From the IMG/VR virus record IMGVR_UViG_3300046488_000030, positions 1-25,015 of that record: a stretch of 25,015 bases of DNA; one strand, written 5' to 3'. Made by a program: the position numbers and the translations under genes. The notes under the pieces are model-generated. The model searched no databases, had not been told where the DNA came from, and saw nothing but the letters and a program-made list of their open reading frames with translations. Shown one piece after another: positions 16,859 through 22,806 of this stretch. Position 1 is the first letter of the stretch; each line of letters begins with the position of its first letter. The DNA comes from a virus.

Positions 16859-16876
16859 TATTATATTACACCGTTT
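16859..16876 (-). promoter_or_regulatory. promoter-like element with TATAAT core, copy 2
   Basis: Matches the element at 5313-5330 in 16 of 18 bases, again with GTAATATAAT on the minus strand and again filling one of the few gaps in the late operon. Just upstream (minus sense) is a direct duplication of GTCAAAAAC. The -10 hexamer is at 16860-16865. A -35 hexamer is not convincing. Confidence 0.45.
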
Positions 16877-16889
16877 TTGACGTTTTTGA

Positions 16890-18347
16890 CTAAACTCCCC
16901 AACCTGTCCTTCCGCCACCACTAAATCGACTTGTAGACTCTTCTGCTAGATACATCGGATTACTCATGCACAGGTAGCGCACACAGTCAGGCATGTCCTT
17001 GTTTAGGTCCTTTGGCGTCTCCTTCTCAGACCTAGATGAGTTGCTGCGACCTCTCCAGTCGTCCCATACATATGAGAATAACTGTCTTATGCATTCCCTG
17101 GTGTGGTCCTTTACAAAGTAGAGCTTGGGACAGTTGGTGGTAGAAAGGTCTTCTTTCTTGTTATAGGATAGTCTCTCTTTGACAGCCAGATGACCTAGGG
17201 CGATATCATCGTTAACGTCTGCTGCGAAGTATACTTCATGCCCAGCAAACTCCTCTATCAACTTTAGACCAGTAACATTAGATGGTGTCTTGCCTTTGTT
17301 GGGGTCTAGGATGCGGATAACATCGTCAACTTTGATCCCATAGGTCCTTTCCCTAGTCCTAATCTCCTGAGAGGTAGCCTTAATGGTCCCAGTGTACCGA
17401 ATCTCATCAAAAACGTACAGCGTCCCTAGAGGATCAATCTTCGCCCAAATGCCATGATGAGGACGCCTATCCGCAGGATCGAGAACAAAATAAGTAGGCC
17501 AACTATAAGAGGCATCAGGAAGTCTATCAATGAGATGTACCTCCGTATTTAGTTCGCCGTAGATGCGTCCTGTGAGGTGGAGGAATTGCCCGTGAATCCG
17601 AGCTTCTTTTTCTTCGTCTGTGAGGGAGACTTCAAACTCTTTGATAGCCCGTATACGTCCCTCTTCAGTACCATTACCAAGATAAGGGTTATCGTAGATT
17701 GAAATTGCAATGTGCCAAGCATCACGTTCTGTATTGAGGACAATCTCGTCATATAGCCAGGGTTCGGTGATAGGAGTTGCAGTAATGAAAATCCGACCAT
17801 CAAAGTCCACAGTACCCCGAAGACAACTAATATATTTGTCACGCGGAGGGGGCTCATCAAACCAAACCCAGTGACCAGACCAGCCCTCAAACTGCATAGT
17901 ATCTTGTTCATGAGTCATAACGTCGAAAGTAGACGTTCCTCCAGATACGTGCCTGATAAAGACTTTAGAGATGTTACCCATTGACTTCTCTATCTTGACA
18001 ATATCAGACTTGTCAAACCACTGATCTATCTTCGGGACGAGAACTTCCCCTGCACCTTTTTTATAGTCAGTAACAACCACACGACCACGAGTAGGTGTAT
18101 TAAATCTTCCAGATTCAGGATACCACTCCGGATACTTGCCAGTTGAGTGAAACTTACACTCTAGTATGCCCATTTCGGACTTACCAGAGCGATTACCACC
18201 GAATACGGCTCTTATCTTGTTGGGTGCGCAGTGGAAGGCTTTCTGCTTCGCGTGTGGAACGTAGAGGGTCTTAGAGAGGCGGAATATCTCTTCCTGTTTT
18301 TCAAGTTCCAGGTCCAGATCGACGGCCTCATCCATGTTTTCAGACAT
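16890..18347 (-). CDS. terL: terminase large subunit (DNA packaging ATPase-nuclease), 485 aa
   Basis: The packaging motor. Walker A is GGNRSGKS at 50-57. Walker B is HWVWFDEPP at 159-167, with Asp164 and catalytic Glu165. The coupling motif ITATPIT is near 188. The RNase H-like nuclease begins with VLDPADRR (Asp290), continues with VFDEI (Asp314/Glu315), and ends with a DMPDCVRY motif near the C-terminus. All key motifs are present and the length is normal, so it should be active. The ATG overlaps the stop of the 40-residue micro-ORF as TAATG, implying coupled translation. Confidence 0.95.
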   Translation of the reverse strand: MSENMDEAVDLDLELEKQEEIFRLSKTLYVPHAKQKAFHCAPNKIRAVFGGNRSGKSEMGILECKFHSTGKYPEWYPESGRFNTPTRGRVVVTDYKKGAGEVLVPKIDQWFDKSDIVKIEKSMGNISKVFIRHVSGGTSTFDVMTHEQDTMQFEGWSGHWVWFDEPPPRDKYISCLRGTVDFDGRIFITATPITEPWLYDEIVLNTERDAWHIAISIYDNPYLGNGTEEGRIRAIKEFEVSLTDEEKEARIHGQFLHLTGRIYGELNTEVHLIDRLPDASYSWPTYFVLDPADRRPHHGIWAKIDPLGTLYVFDEIRYTGTIKATSQEIRTRERTYGIKVDDVIRILDPNKGKTPSNVTGLKLIEEFAGHEVYFAADVNDDIALGHLAVKERLSYNKKEDLSTTNCPKLYFVKDHTRECIRQLFSYVWDDWRGRSNSSRSEKETPKDLNKDMPDCVRYLCMSNPMYLAEESTSRFSGGGRTGWGV

Positions 18348-18469
18348 TAGAGCATCTTGTAAGCAGACAGGATAAACATGATCTTCTCAGGAGACAGGTT
18401 ATGAGCTTCTAGAACGCTAATTAGCTCCTTCCGGTTTAGCCCCTCCAGATTCTGATGGCTTAGGTCCAT
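18347..18469 (-). CDS. micro-ORF between terminase subunits, 40 aa
   Basis: A 40-residue helical protein starting MDLSHQNLEGLNRKELISVL. It begins inside the 3' end of the small terminase gene in another frame, and its TAA overlaps the large terminase ATG (TAATG). The exact stop-start junction and balanced composition argue for a real gene. A longer frame reading back to 18577 exists, but that part overlaps the small terminase and has the low-complexity look of a shadow. It may serve mainly to couple translation of the two subunits, or act as a small packaging factor. Confidence 0.6.
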   Translation of the reverse strand: MDLSHQNLEGLNRKELISVLEAHNLSPEKIMFILSAYKML

Positions 18470-18917
18470 CTTCTTTGACGGGGGCACTGTCCTTTGACTC
18501 GGCTTGCTCCCACTGTTTGATCTTTTTACTATTCGCATCAGTGAGGGCCTTGATACGTCTAACCTTATCTCCATCATTCATGTTCTCCGTCTTAACTTCA
18601 GTCTTCTCTACAAGGTCGCCCATCAACTGTGCTAATAGCTTAATAGCATTGGTATCCGTATCTAACTTCTTATTGAGAGCTTTATAAATCCTAGACCGCA
18701 TTTCATTAACGTAGGTCCGACGCCTAGCTTCAACCTCTCTGAAGATGAAGGGCCTATACTTCCTCTTCCAGTTGGAGAAGGTAGCATAGTCTAAACAGAT
18801 GTCTTCACAGAACTTAGCATCAGTTCTTGTGTCCGTAGGATCAGCCTGAGTCTCTATGTAAAGCTGGTGCCAGAACCGATCTACGTGAGGTTCAACAATC
18901 TCTTCTTTACTTGCCAT
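18417..18917 (-). CDS. terS: terminase small subunit, 166 aa
   Basis: Recognises the packaging site and loads the large subunit. Residues 30-65 form a helix-turn-helix (KFCEDICLDYATFSNWKRKY). A helical oligomerisation region follows (about 70-125). The C-terminus is Lys/Glu/Pro-rich and disordered, and would bind the large subunit. The position directly upstream of the large terminase and the length of about 166 residues agree. The ATG overlaps the end of the endonuclease gene by 11 bases. Confidence 0.8.
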   Translation of the reverse strand: MASKEEIVEPHVDRFWHQLYIETQADPTDTRTDAKFCEDICLDYATFSNWKRKYRPFIFREVEARRRTYVNEMRSRIYKALNKKLDTDTNAIKLLAQLMGDLVEKTEVKTENMNDGDKVRRIKALTDANSKKIKQWEQAESKDSAPVKEDGPKPSESGGAKPEGAN

Positions 18918-19317
18918 TATGTCTCTCTAAGTAGTCAATTGCTCTTTTCATGTCTTCAATGCTCTCGTTAAAATGACCGATAGCAACATTGTGATTGTGA
19001 CACAGGAGTTGTCGTACCTGCCCTGTTTTGTGGTTGTGGTCTACTGATAGTCTTCGACCATTCTTGTTCTTCTTTTGACAGATTGCACATACGCCGCCTT
19101 GATTATCTAGTATCTTCTTGTACTCAAATGGAGTTAGATTATATTTGGATTTAATACCTGCTTCCCATACTCTAACTTCTTCTGTAGTCCTATTAGCACT
19201 CCTTCTCTTGTTTGAACAGTAGAGACATAGGTCCTCTAGATTATATCTTCCGTCTAGGCTAAAACTGAAGTTGTTGAGACTCTTCTCCCTGTCACATCCT
19301 GAGCAGACCTTGGTCAC
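18907..19317 (-). CDS. HNH endonuclease VII-like protein, 136 aa
   Basis: First gene of the late operon. GTG start with GGAG five bases upstream; no in-frame ATG is available. An N-terminal zinc ribbon has C5-x2-C8 and C31-x2-C34. The Endonuclease VII-type HNH domain has C77-x2-C80, the DHNHKTG motif at 93-99 and LLCHNHN at 104-110. Enzymes of this family resolve branched DNA before or during packaging, which suits the position next to terminase. In most relatives the second pair is C-x2-C; here it is C106-x2-H109, so one zinc ligand is His. It could also be a mobile HNH gene placed beside the packaging genes. Confidence 0.85.
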   Translation of the reverse strand: MTKVCSGCDREKSLNNFSFSLDGRYNLEDLCLYCSNKRRSANRTTEEVRVWEAGIKSKYNLTPFEYKKILDNQGGVCAICQKKNKNGRRLSVDHNHKTGQVRQLLCHNHNVAIGHFNESIEDMKRAIDYLERHNGK

Positions 19318-19374
19318 GGACGCTCCTTCCCCGGTAGGACCCTCATGAACTACCAGCCGTTCCTTGTTGCTGTT

Positions 19375-19405
19375 GGCCGAGGCGGGCAGACAGCCCAGAT
19401 CGGCC
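19375..19405. other. GC-rich imperfect hairpin in the late leader
   Basis: GGCCGA (19375-19380) pairs with TCGGCC (19400-19405), and inside it GGGC pairs with GCCC across the loop AGACA. On the plus strand a T-rich tract follows (TATCTGTGTTTGTTTTATT), so it could stop any rightward transcription. On the minus strand it lies in the untranslated leader of the late operon. Confidence 0.5.
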
Positions 19406-19628
19406 TATCTGTGTTTGTTTTATTCATCATGAAATATCATATTACCCTAAAAAGAGGACATTTGTGTGAAATGACAACTATTTGTACCTATTTTCGATCT
19501 AGGTCTTTTATTTACTATTATAACGGCAGCGTGTATATGAACTATCACTCGCGTGCTAGTGACCCCCGTATGCCGCGTACCCCCATAAAACAGCCTGGGG
19601 TGCCCAGATGGTCAAGTTCAGGTCAAAA

Positions 19629-19713
19629 GCCTCACCACGGGCATTGTGGAACCGTTTATGAGGTATTGTTGGGCACGCAGCGAAGCGGAGTTCACATAGA
19701 GGTCCCAACAATA
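19629..19713. ncRNA. structured block with a perfect 10-bp stem, possible RNA element
   Basis: TATTGTTGGG (19664-19673) is the exact reverse complement of CCCAACAATA (19704-19713), closing a 30-base loop. Immediately before it, CCTCA/TGAGG enclose CCAC/GTGG (19630-19663), giving two adjacent stem-loops. No tRNA cloverleaf, anticodon arm or TPsiC arm could be fitted. It could be a small RNA, a leader structure or an origin hairpin; the strand is not decided. Confidence 0.35.
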
Positions 19714-20145
19714 CACAGAATCAGTCACAATATAGGACTTAAGACCTATTAAAAGTACCTTATTTGCTTCTTTAAGACAAAATAGATGGTAAAGAATAAG
19801 CCCTTCTTCTCCCAGTAAGTACCTAATGAACAAATAGGGTCCCCTTTTTAGATGAGTAGGGAGGGTCTAAATCTACTCTCTAAGATTCTATCTTGGAGTG
19901 GGTAGGTCATCATTGTACCTATAATCACCATAAAGCCCCCAATCTCGATAGCCAGGGGGTCAAGTTACACAGATTACATTAATTACAATACTTACACATG
20001 TTATGACAATTACTGATATGATATAAATGACATAGATGATGATAATGACATAGGTGAGCGAGGTTACAATAATTATGAATGTTATGTGTATTACATCTAT
20101 GACTAACCCGACAATAATGATATTAATCACAATCATGGGGGTAAT

Positions 20146-20181
20146 ATTGTAACTATTGTAACTATTATAACTATTGTAATT
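20146..20181. repeat. four tandem 9-mers ATTGTAACT (iteron-like)
   Basis: Units at 20146, 20155, 20164 and 20173 read ATTGTAACT, ATTGTAACT, ATTATAACT and ATTGTAATT. They sit in an AT-rich stretch (about 19967-20200) rich in TTACA/TGTAA. Tandem AT-rich iterons suggest DNA unwinding or initiator binding. Confidence 0.7.
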
Positions 20182-20221
20182 ACACAGGGTATTGTAATCT
20201 GGGATAACCAGACGGTTGTCA

Positions 20222-20323
20222 ATAGGCCATAAGACCTAGATGTCAATAGGTCCTTTGATGATGTCAAGACCTAGATAATATGTAGGTCATAAGACCTATA
20301 TGATAATTGGGTCATAAGACCTA
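20222..20323. repeat. cluster of TAGGTC/GACCTA inverted repeats, operator-like
   Basis: The clearest unit is TAGGTC-ATAA-GACCTA at 20283-20298. Related units are TAGGCC...GACCTA near 20224-20238, TAGGTC (20247-20252) with GACCTA (20268-20273), and GGGTC-ATAA-GACCT near 20310-20322. Diverged copies lie at 19732-19749 (ATAGG...CCTAT) and 19903-19921 (TAGGT...ACCTA). Repeated dyads beside the start of the early genes are typical of repressor or initiator binding sites. Confidence 0.6.
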
Positions 20324-20337
20324 TTGATCCAGATCAA
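20324..20337. repeat. palindrome TTGATC-CA-GATCAA
   Basis: Six-base arms with a two-base spacer. Its right half (CCAGATCAA) is shared with the 13-bp direct repeats 150 bases downstream, so all may bind the same protein. Confidence 0.5.
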
Positions 20338-20478
20338 CTAATATATACCACTTATCAACACTGAGTGGATTGTCCATGTTGTGTCATCTTTTATCGTTTC
20401 CCGTCATTGTAAGTATGAGTTAATGCCTGGCACCTAGAACATTTGTACTAGTCTCCCTCTGAAGCATGGTAAAATGAT

Positions 20479-20504
20479 TGACCCAGATCAATGACCCAGA
20501 TCAA
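20479..20504. repeat. two exact tandem copies of TGACCCAGATCAA
   Basis: 13-bp units at 20479-20491 and 20492-20504 with no spacer. A diverged third copy is TTGACTGAGATCAT at 20514-20527. They lie about 110-160 bases upstream of the first rightward gene, where an early-gene operator would be. Confidence 0.65.
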
Positions 20505-20585
20505 CAACTAGTATTGACTGAGATCATATGTTTGGGTCGGTGGTTGTGGTAAACTGTTGTTGCCGCTGACGGTGCCGAACCAGGA

Positions 20586-20626
20586 CCCCGGGTCGGGGAT
20601 GACCGACAAGCCAGTGTTGCACTGGC
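20586..20626 (+). promoter_or_regulatory. two hairpins in the leader of the first rightward gene
   Basis: CCCCG-GGT-CGGGG (20586-20598) and GCCAGTG-TTG-CACTGGC (20610-20626) are perfect. The second ends directly before the AGGA ribosome site at 20627-20630. An alternative pairing, GGTC with GACC (20591-20604), excludes the first stem, and GTCGG (20536-20540) can pair with CCGAC further down. Such competing stems next to a ribosome site suggest translational control. No known riboswitch class was matched. Confidence 0.45.
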
Positions 20627-20637
20627 AGGATAATACC

Positions 20638-20925
20638 ATGAACTCAAAACAGCGCAGGGCTATGCTTCACAACATAGCCAAGGCATTGACAGGTCCATAC
20701 ATTCCTGAAACGCCTAGGATGGAGGCGCAACTGCGAAACATTACCAGGACTAGGTTACATTATCGCCTTGGAATAGCTTCGGAATGGATCGCGGATGCAG
20801 CAGGCCATATTACGAAGGTCATCCCGTACAAGGTTACCAGAACCAGCCCTAGCGGTCAAGAGCATATGCATACAGTACGCAATAAGACGGCTATTAGGTG
20901 GGATAGGGAAGTCAAGGCGCAATAA
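20638..20925 (+). CDS. hypothetical basic protein, 95 aa, first rightward gene
   Basis: An Arg/Lys/His-rich protein (MNSKQRRAMLHNIAKALTGP at the N-terminus), mixed alpha/beta, with no recognised family. The start chosen is the ATG with AGGA seven bases upstream. An in-frame ATG at 20599 would add 13 residues but would lie inside the leader hairpins with a poor ribosome site. As the first gene after the control region it is a candidate early regulator or nucleic-acid-binding protein; its basic charge is consistent with this but not proof. Confidence 0.75.
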   Translation: MNSKQRRAMLHNIAKALTGPYIPETPRMEAQLRNITRTRLHYRLGIASEWIADAAGHITKVIPYKVTRTSPSGQEHMHTVRNKTAIRWDREVKAQ

Positions 20926-20932
20926 TACTCTA

Positions 20933-20949
20933 CAGTCTAGCCTAGACTG
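20933..20949. repeat. perfect 17-bp palindrome CAGTCTAG-C-CTAGACTG
   Basis: Eight-base arms with a one-base centre, eight bases after the stop of the first rightward gene. The 140-bp gap also has TATCCG/CGGATA and GGCAC/GTGCC stem-loops. With so short a spacer it is more likely a protein-binding dyad than an RNA hairpin. Confidence 0.6.
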
Positions 20950-21065
20950 ATACTAGGCCATATCCGGAGTTACTTCGGATAACACTACAGCTACAGCATC
21001 ACTAGCTACACGGCACTACGGCTGTGCCTTGAGGCGAGATATGCTGTAAATGAGAGGATAATAAA

Positions 21066-21395
21066 ATGACGATCAACGAAATGACGGCCACGAAGGCGTT
21101 GGAAATCCTGAAGCATGCGGCGGTTGCCGCTTCCTACCTGGAGAACGTGGCCCAAAAGACGGTCAACGGCAATGCCGTTGTCATCGCTGAAGTGGTCAAG
21201 AGTGGCGATGACGTGGACGGGCAGACGTTCAGCCAGTCGTGGAAAGTTAAGGCGAACACCACGAAGTTCGGGAAGGCGTGTCTGAAGATGATTACCATTG
21301 CCGAAGCGCACCAGGCATGGGAAGCGAAACAGAAGGCGATTCCGGCGGAAGTCATCAAGGCGAAGAAGGCTCTCCCGGCTCCGGTCGCGGCCTAA
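21066..21395 (+). CDS. hypothetical Ala/Lys-rich protein, 109 aa
   Basis: Unrecognised. It starts with a helical Ala-rich region (TATKALEILKHAAVAASYLE), continues with a beta section (NAVVIAEVVKSGDDVDGQTF ... WKVKA), and ends in Lys/Ala helices and an Ala/Pro tail. AGAGGATAATAAAATG gives a good ribosome site. The gene is distinctly more GC-rich than the flanking non-coding DNA, with G or C at most third positions, so it has a different codon style from the neighbouring small genes and may have been acquired. Confidence 0.8.
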   Translation: MTINEMTATKALEILKHAAVAASYLENVAQKTVNGNAVVIAEVVKSGDDVDGQTFSQSWKVKANTTKFGKACLKMITIAEAHQAWEAKQKAIPAEVIKAKKALPAPVAA

Positions 21396-21409
21396 GCATA
21401 ACAGCTTAG
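21392..21409 (+). other. hairpin CTAAGC-ATAACA-GCTTAG at the gene end
   Basis: Six perfect pairs starting at the stop codon of the 109-residue gene and followed 10 bases later by a stronger hairpin. No U-run; an mRNA 3'-end stabiliser or pause site is possible. Confidence 0.4.
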
Positions 21410-21419
21410 TACACAAAAT

Positions 21420-21447
21420 GAGTCTATCCTAGCAATAGGGTAGGCTC
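21420..21447 (+). terminator. 12-bp hairpin with GCAA tetraloop, possible terminator or processing site
   Basis: Positions 21420-21431 pair with 21436-21447 over all 12 positions (two G-U pairs), closed by the loop GCAA, a GNRA tetraloop. The following tract is TATTTGTG, a weak U-run, and the next gene starts 19 bases later, so full termination is doubtful. It separates the GC-rich gene upstream from the micro-ORF block downstream. Confidence 0.5.
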
Positions 21448-21465
21448 TATTTGTGTTGGAGGATT

Positions 21466-21678
21466 ATGGACCCATTGCATTGCGTATGCTGTAAGAACGA
21501 TTTTATTCTCATGACATCTATGGCCTGTGATGATGAAACATGGGACGGGTTAGCTAGGTGCATTCCATGTGCCACAGGTACACATTTTGCGGAGGAAGCA
21601 ATGGAAAATAAACCGTTGTCAATGTTGGGATTCACGTATGAGGAAGTCTTGAGCTTGCTTGCTCCTGCGGAGGGATAA
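21466..21678 (+). CDS. small zinc-ribbon-like protein, 70 aa
   Basis: Starts MDPLHCVCCKNDF. C6, C8 and C9, with a second C-x2-C (RCIPCAT) near residue 32-35, form a likely zinc ribbon, followed by an acidic helical tail. The ATG is taken because GGAGG precedes it closely. A TTG five codons upstream is in frame but would lie inside the ribosome site. Function unknown. It opens a series of tiny Cys-rich genes. Confidence 0.65.
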   Translation: MDPLHCVCCKNDFILMTSMACDDETWDGLARCIPCATGTHFAEEAMENKPLSMLGFTYEEVLSLLAPAEG

Positions 21679-21750
21679 TAATGTTCGATCATCTGTGGAT
21701 TGATATAGGCGGAGAAGGATAAATCTGTGCTTCCTAAGTAGAGTCGGATC

Positions 21751-21882
21751 ATGCTTAGCGTTAGATTATCACGAGAGAATAGTCAGTTAATCATTCCTTA
21801 TTGGGATGTTGAAACGGAATATAATTCCGAGTTAATCACGCGAATAGAGCAATGCTTCTGCCTATGGGCGTGTAAGATATGA
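21751..21882 (+). CDS. micro-ORF, 43 aa
   Basis: Encodes MLSVRLSRENSQLIIPYWDV and a further 23 residues ending CFCLWACKI. The ribosome site is weak (GAGTCGGATC before the ATG). The stop overlaps the next ATG as ATGA, which is the main support. Unrecognised; the short Cys-containing C-terminus could be part of a metal site. Confidence 0.45.
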   Translation: MLSVRLSRENSQLIIPYWDVETEYNSELITRIEQCFCLWACKI

Positions 21883-22019
21883 TTAAAAATAATGTTCGTG
21901 TTCAGGAGACTCATCAGGATAAGAAGGTTAAAGTCTGTTCTTATTGCTCAAAAGATAAACATTCTCTTTGCATCTCTTTAACTTGCACATGTGAGGTGTG
22001 TAAAGACGGAATCAAGTGA
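21879..22019 (+). CDS. micro-ORF encoding a Cys-rich zinc-binding-like peptide, 46 aa
   Basis: The sequence contains VCSYCSKDKHSLC followed by LTCTCEVCKDG: six Cys in C-x2-C, C-x4-C-x1-C and C-x2-C spacing plus a His, dense enough for one or two zinc ions. The start overlaps the preceding stop (ATGA). Small phage zinc-ribbon proteins often bind host nucleic acids or RNA polymerase, but the target here is unknown. Confidence 0.6.
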   Translation: MIKNNVRVQETHQDKKVKVCSYCSKDKHSLCISLTCTCEVCKDGIK

Positions 22020-22079
22020 CAGCCACCAGGTGTACAATAAGGATATCGCCGTCCCCGCGCCGTCAGAAAAGGAGCAGAT

Positions 22080-22460
22080 ATGAGCGAAGAAGAACAGTAT
22101 ATCGAAGCGCACCTAGTCGGATATGGCATGGAGTCGAAGGTGCTGTGTTTTCTCCTGTCCCGCCTAACCGCCGCCGAGGCCGAGAACGGGAGGCTCATGG
22201 ATACAGTTACAAGGCAAGGAACTAAGCCGGGAGATGTGGTTAGGTATCTCCCGGCTTTTAATCAGTCTAAAAAAGAAAAGCAGGAGAAATCGGCAAAGAA
22301 GTGCGTTCAATGCTCTACTTTGATTAGCCATGAAGGTAAGTTCTGTCAGGAGTGCGCTTGGTGCTACAAGTGCGAGTGGGGAGGCCGTCATTACAAGAAG
22401 AACCCTATAGATATGATCGAGGTCACAGGTGGATGGCCTGTGTGCAAGGACTGTAAGTGA
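22080..22460 (+). CDS. Cys-rich protein with helical N-terminus, 126 aa
   Basis: Residues 1-45 form an acidic helix region (SEEEQYIEAHLV ... LTAAEAENGRLM). Residues 70-126 hold four C-x2-C pairs (C75/C78, C89/C92, C95/C98, C122/C125), enough for two zinc ions. AAAAGGAGCAGAT before the ATG is a strong ribosome site. No family could be named; the layout suggests a coiled-coil dimer with a zinc-binding interaction module. A run of eight T follows the stop but without a proper hairpin next to it. Confidence 0.75.
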   Translation: MSEEEQYIEAHLVGYGMESKVLCFLLSRLTAAEAENGRLMDTVTRQGTKPGDVVRYLPAFNQSKKEKQEKSAKKCVQCSTLISHEGKFCQECAWCYKCEWGGRHYKKNPIDMIEVTGGWPVCKDCK

Positions 22461-22515
22461 TTTTTTTTAACCAAATTGTGTTGAATATGATTGTTAAATT
22501 GTTTAAAGGAGAGTT

Positions 22516-22806
22516 ATGGAAAAGAAACCGTATGTTATCGTTCGCACCTATTCGGCGGGTTGCTTTGCTGGATACCTTGAATCCGAGAAGGGGCAGGAGG
22601 TTGTGTTGACCGAGGCCCGCCGTTTGTGGCAATGGTCCGGTGCCGCATCATTGTCCCAACTTGCCGTATCTGGTACTTCAAACCCGTCTGGTTGCAAGTT
22701 TCCCGAAGCGACACTAAAGCACAAGTTGTATCAGGCCATTGAGTGCATCACTACTACGGAGGCGGCTCGTAAGTCTATCGAGGCGATCCCCGCATGGAAA
22801 GCGTAG
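22516..22806 (+). CDS. DUF6948-type protein, 96 aa
   Basis: The pattern YVIVRTYSAGCFAGYLES, EVVLTEARRLWQWSGAASLS and QLAVSGTSNPSGCKFPEA matches the phage-borne family I know as DUF6948, full length here. The biochemical role of the family is not known. Related genes occur in many phages of diverse hosts, often followed by Gly-rich repeat ORFs, as here. AAAGGAGAGTT gives a good ribosome site. Its last four codons overlap the start of the repeat ORF. Confidence 0.8.
   Translation: MEKKPYVIVRTYSAGCFAGYLESEKGQEVVLTEARRLWQWSGAASLSQLAVSGTSNPSGCKFPEATLKHKLYQAIECITTTEAARKSIEAIPAWKA

Larger units (their letters stand above)
19318..20637. other. 1.3-kb non-coding divergent control region, candidate origin
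   Basis: No convincing gene. It separates the leftward late operon from the rightward early genes, so both leader transcripts start here. It holds a GC-rich hairpin (19375-19405), a structured block (19610-19715), inverted repeats built on TAGGTC/GACCTA, an AT-rich block with four tandem 9-mers (20146-20181), 13-bp direct repeats (20479-20504) and a structured leader before the first rightward gene. A repeat-rich AT segment at a divergent junction is the usual form of a phage replication origin or early/late switch. I could not place confident -35/-10 pairs. Confidence 0.6.

Noticed and set aside
18470-18577. N-terminal extension of the micro-ORF upstream of terL
   Set aside because: This part only overlaps the small terminase in another frame and is low-complexity Arg/Ser/Pro. 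The internal ATG at 18469 is more credible.
19560-19720. tRNA gene in the control region
   Set aside because: GTTCA-like pieces are present, but no acceptor stem, anticodon arm and T arm can be fitted together.
19345-19752. 135-codon open frame on the plus strand in the control region
   Set aside because: No ribosome site, an unnatural mixture of residues, and it runs through the hairpins and repeats. It reads as chance.
19618-19833. 71-codon open frame on the minus strand over the structured block
   Set aside because: No ribosome site, and the stem-loop signal explains the sequence better.
19967-20323. CRISPR-like array
   Set aside because: The repeats are short, degenerate and mostly dyads, with no constant-length spacers and no cas genes.
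20440-20480. TTGTAC ... TAAAAT promoter before the early genes
   Set aside because: The spacer is about 21 bases, too long for a standard sigma70-type promoter.
21681-21722. 13-codon ORF after the 70-residue zinc-ribbon gene
   Set aside because: Too short and without a stop-start junction to the next gene, despite a good ribosome site.
22424-22478. Terminator after the 126-residue gene (CACAGG/CCTGTG plus T8)
   Set aside because: The hairpin lies within the coding sequence and is about 20 bases from the T run, so it does not form an intrinsic terminator.
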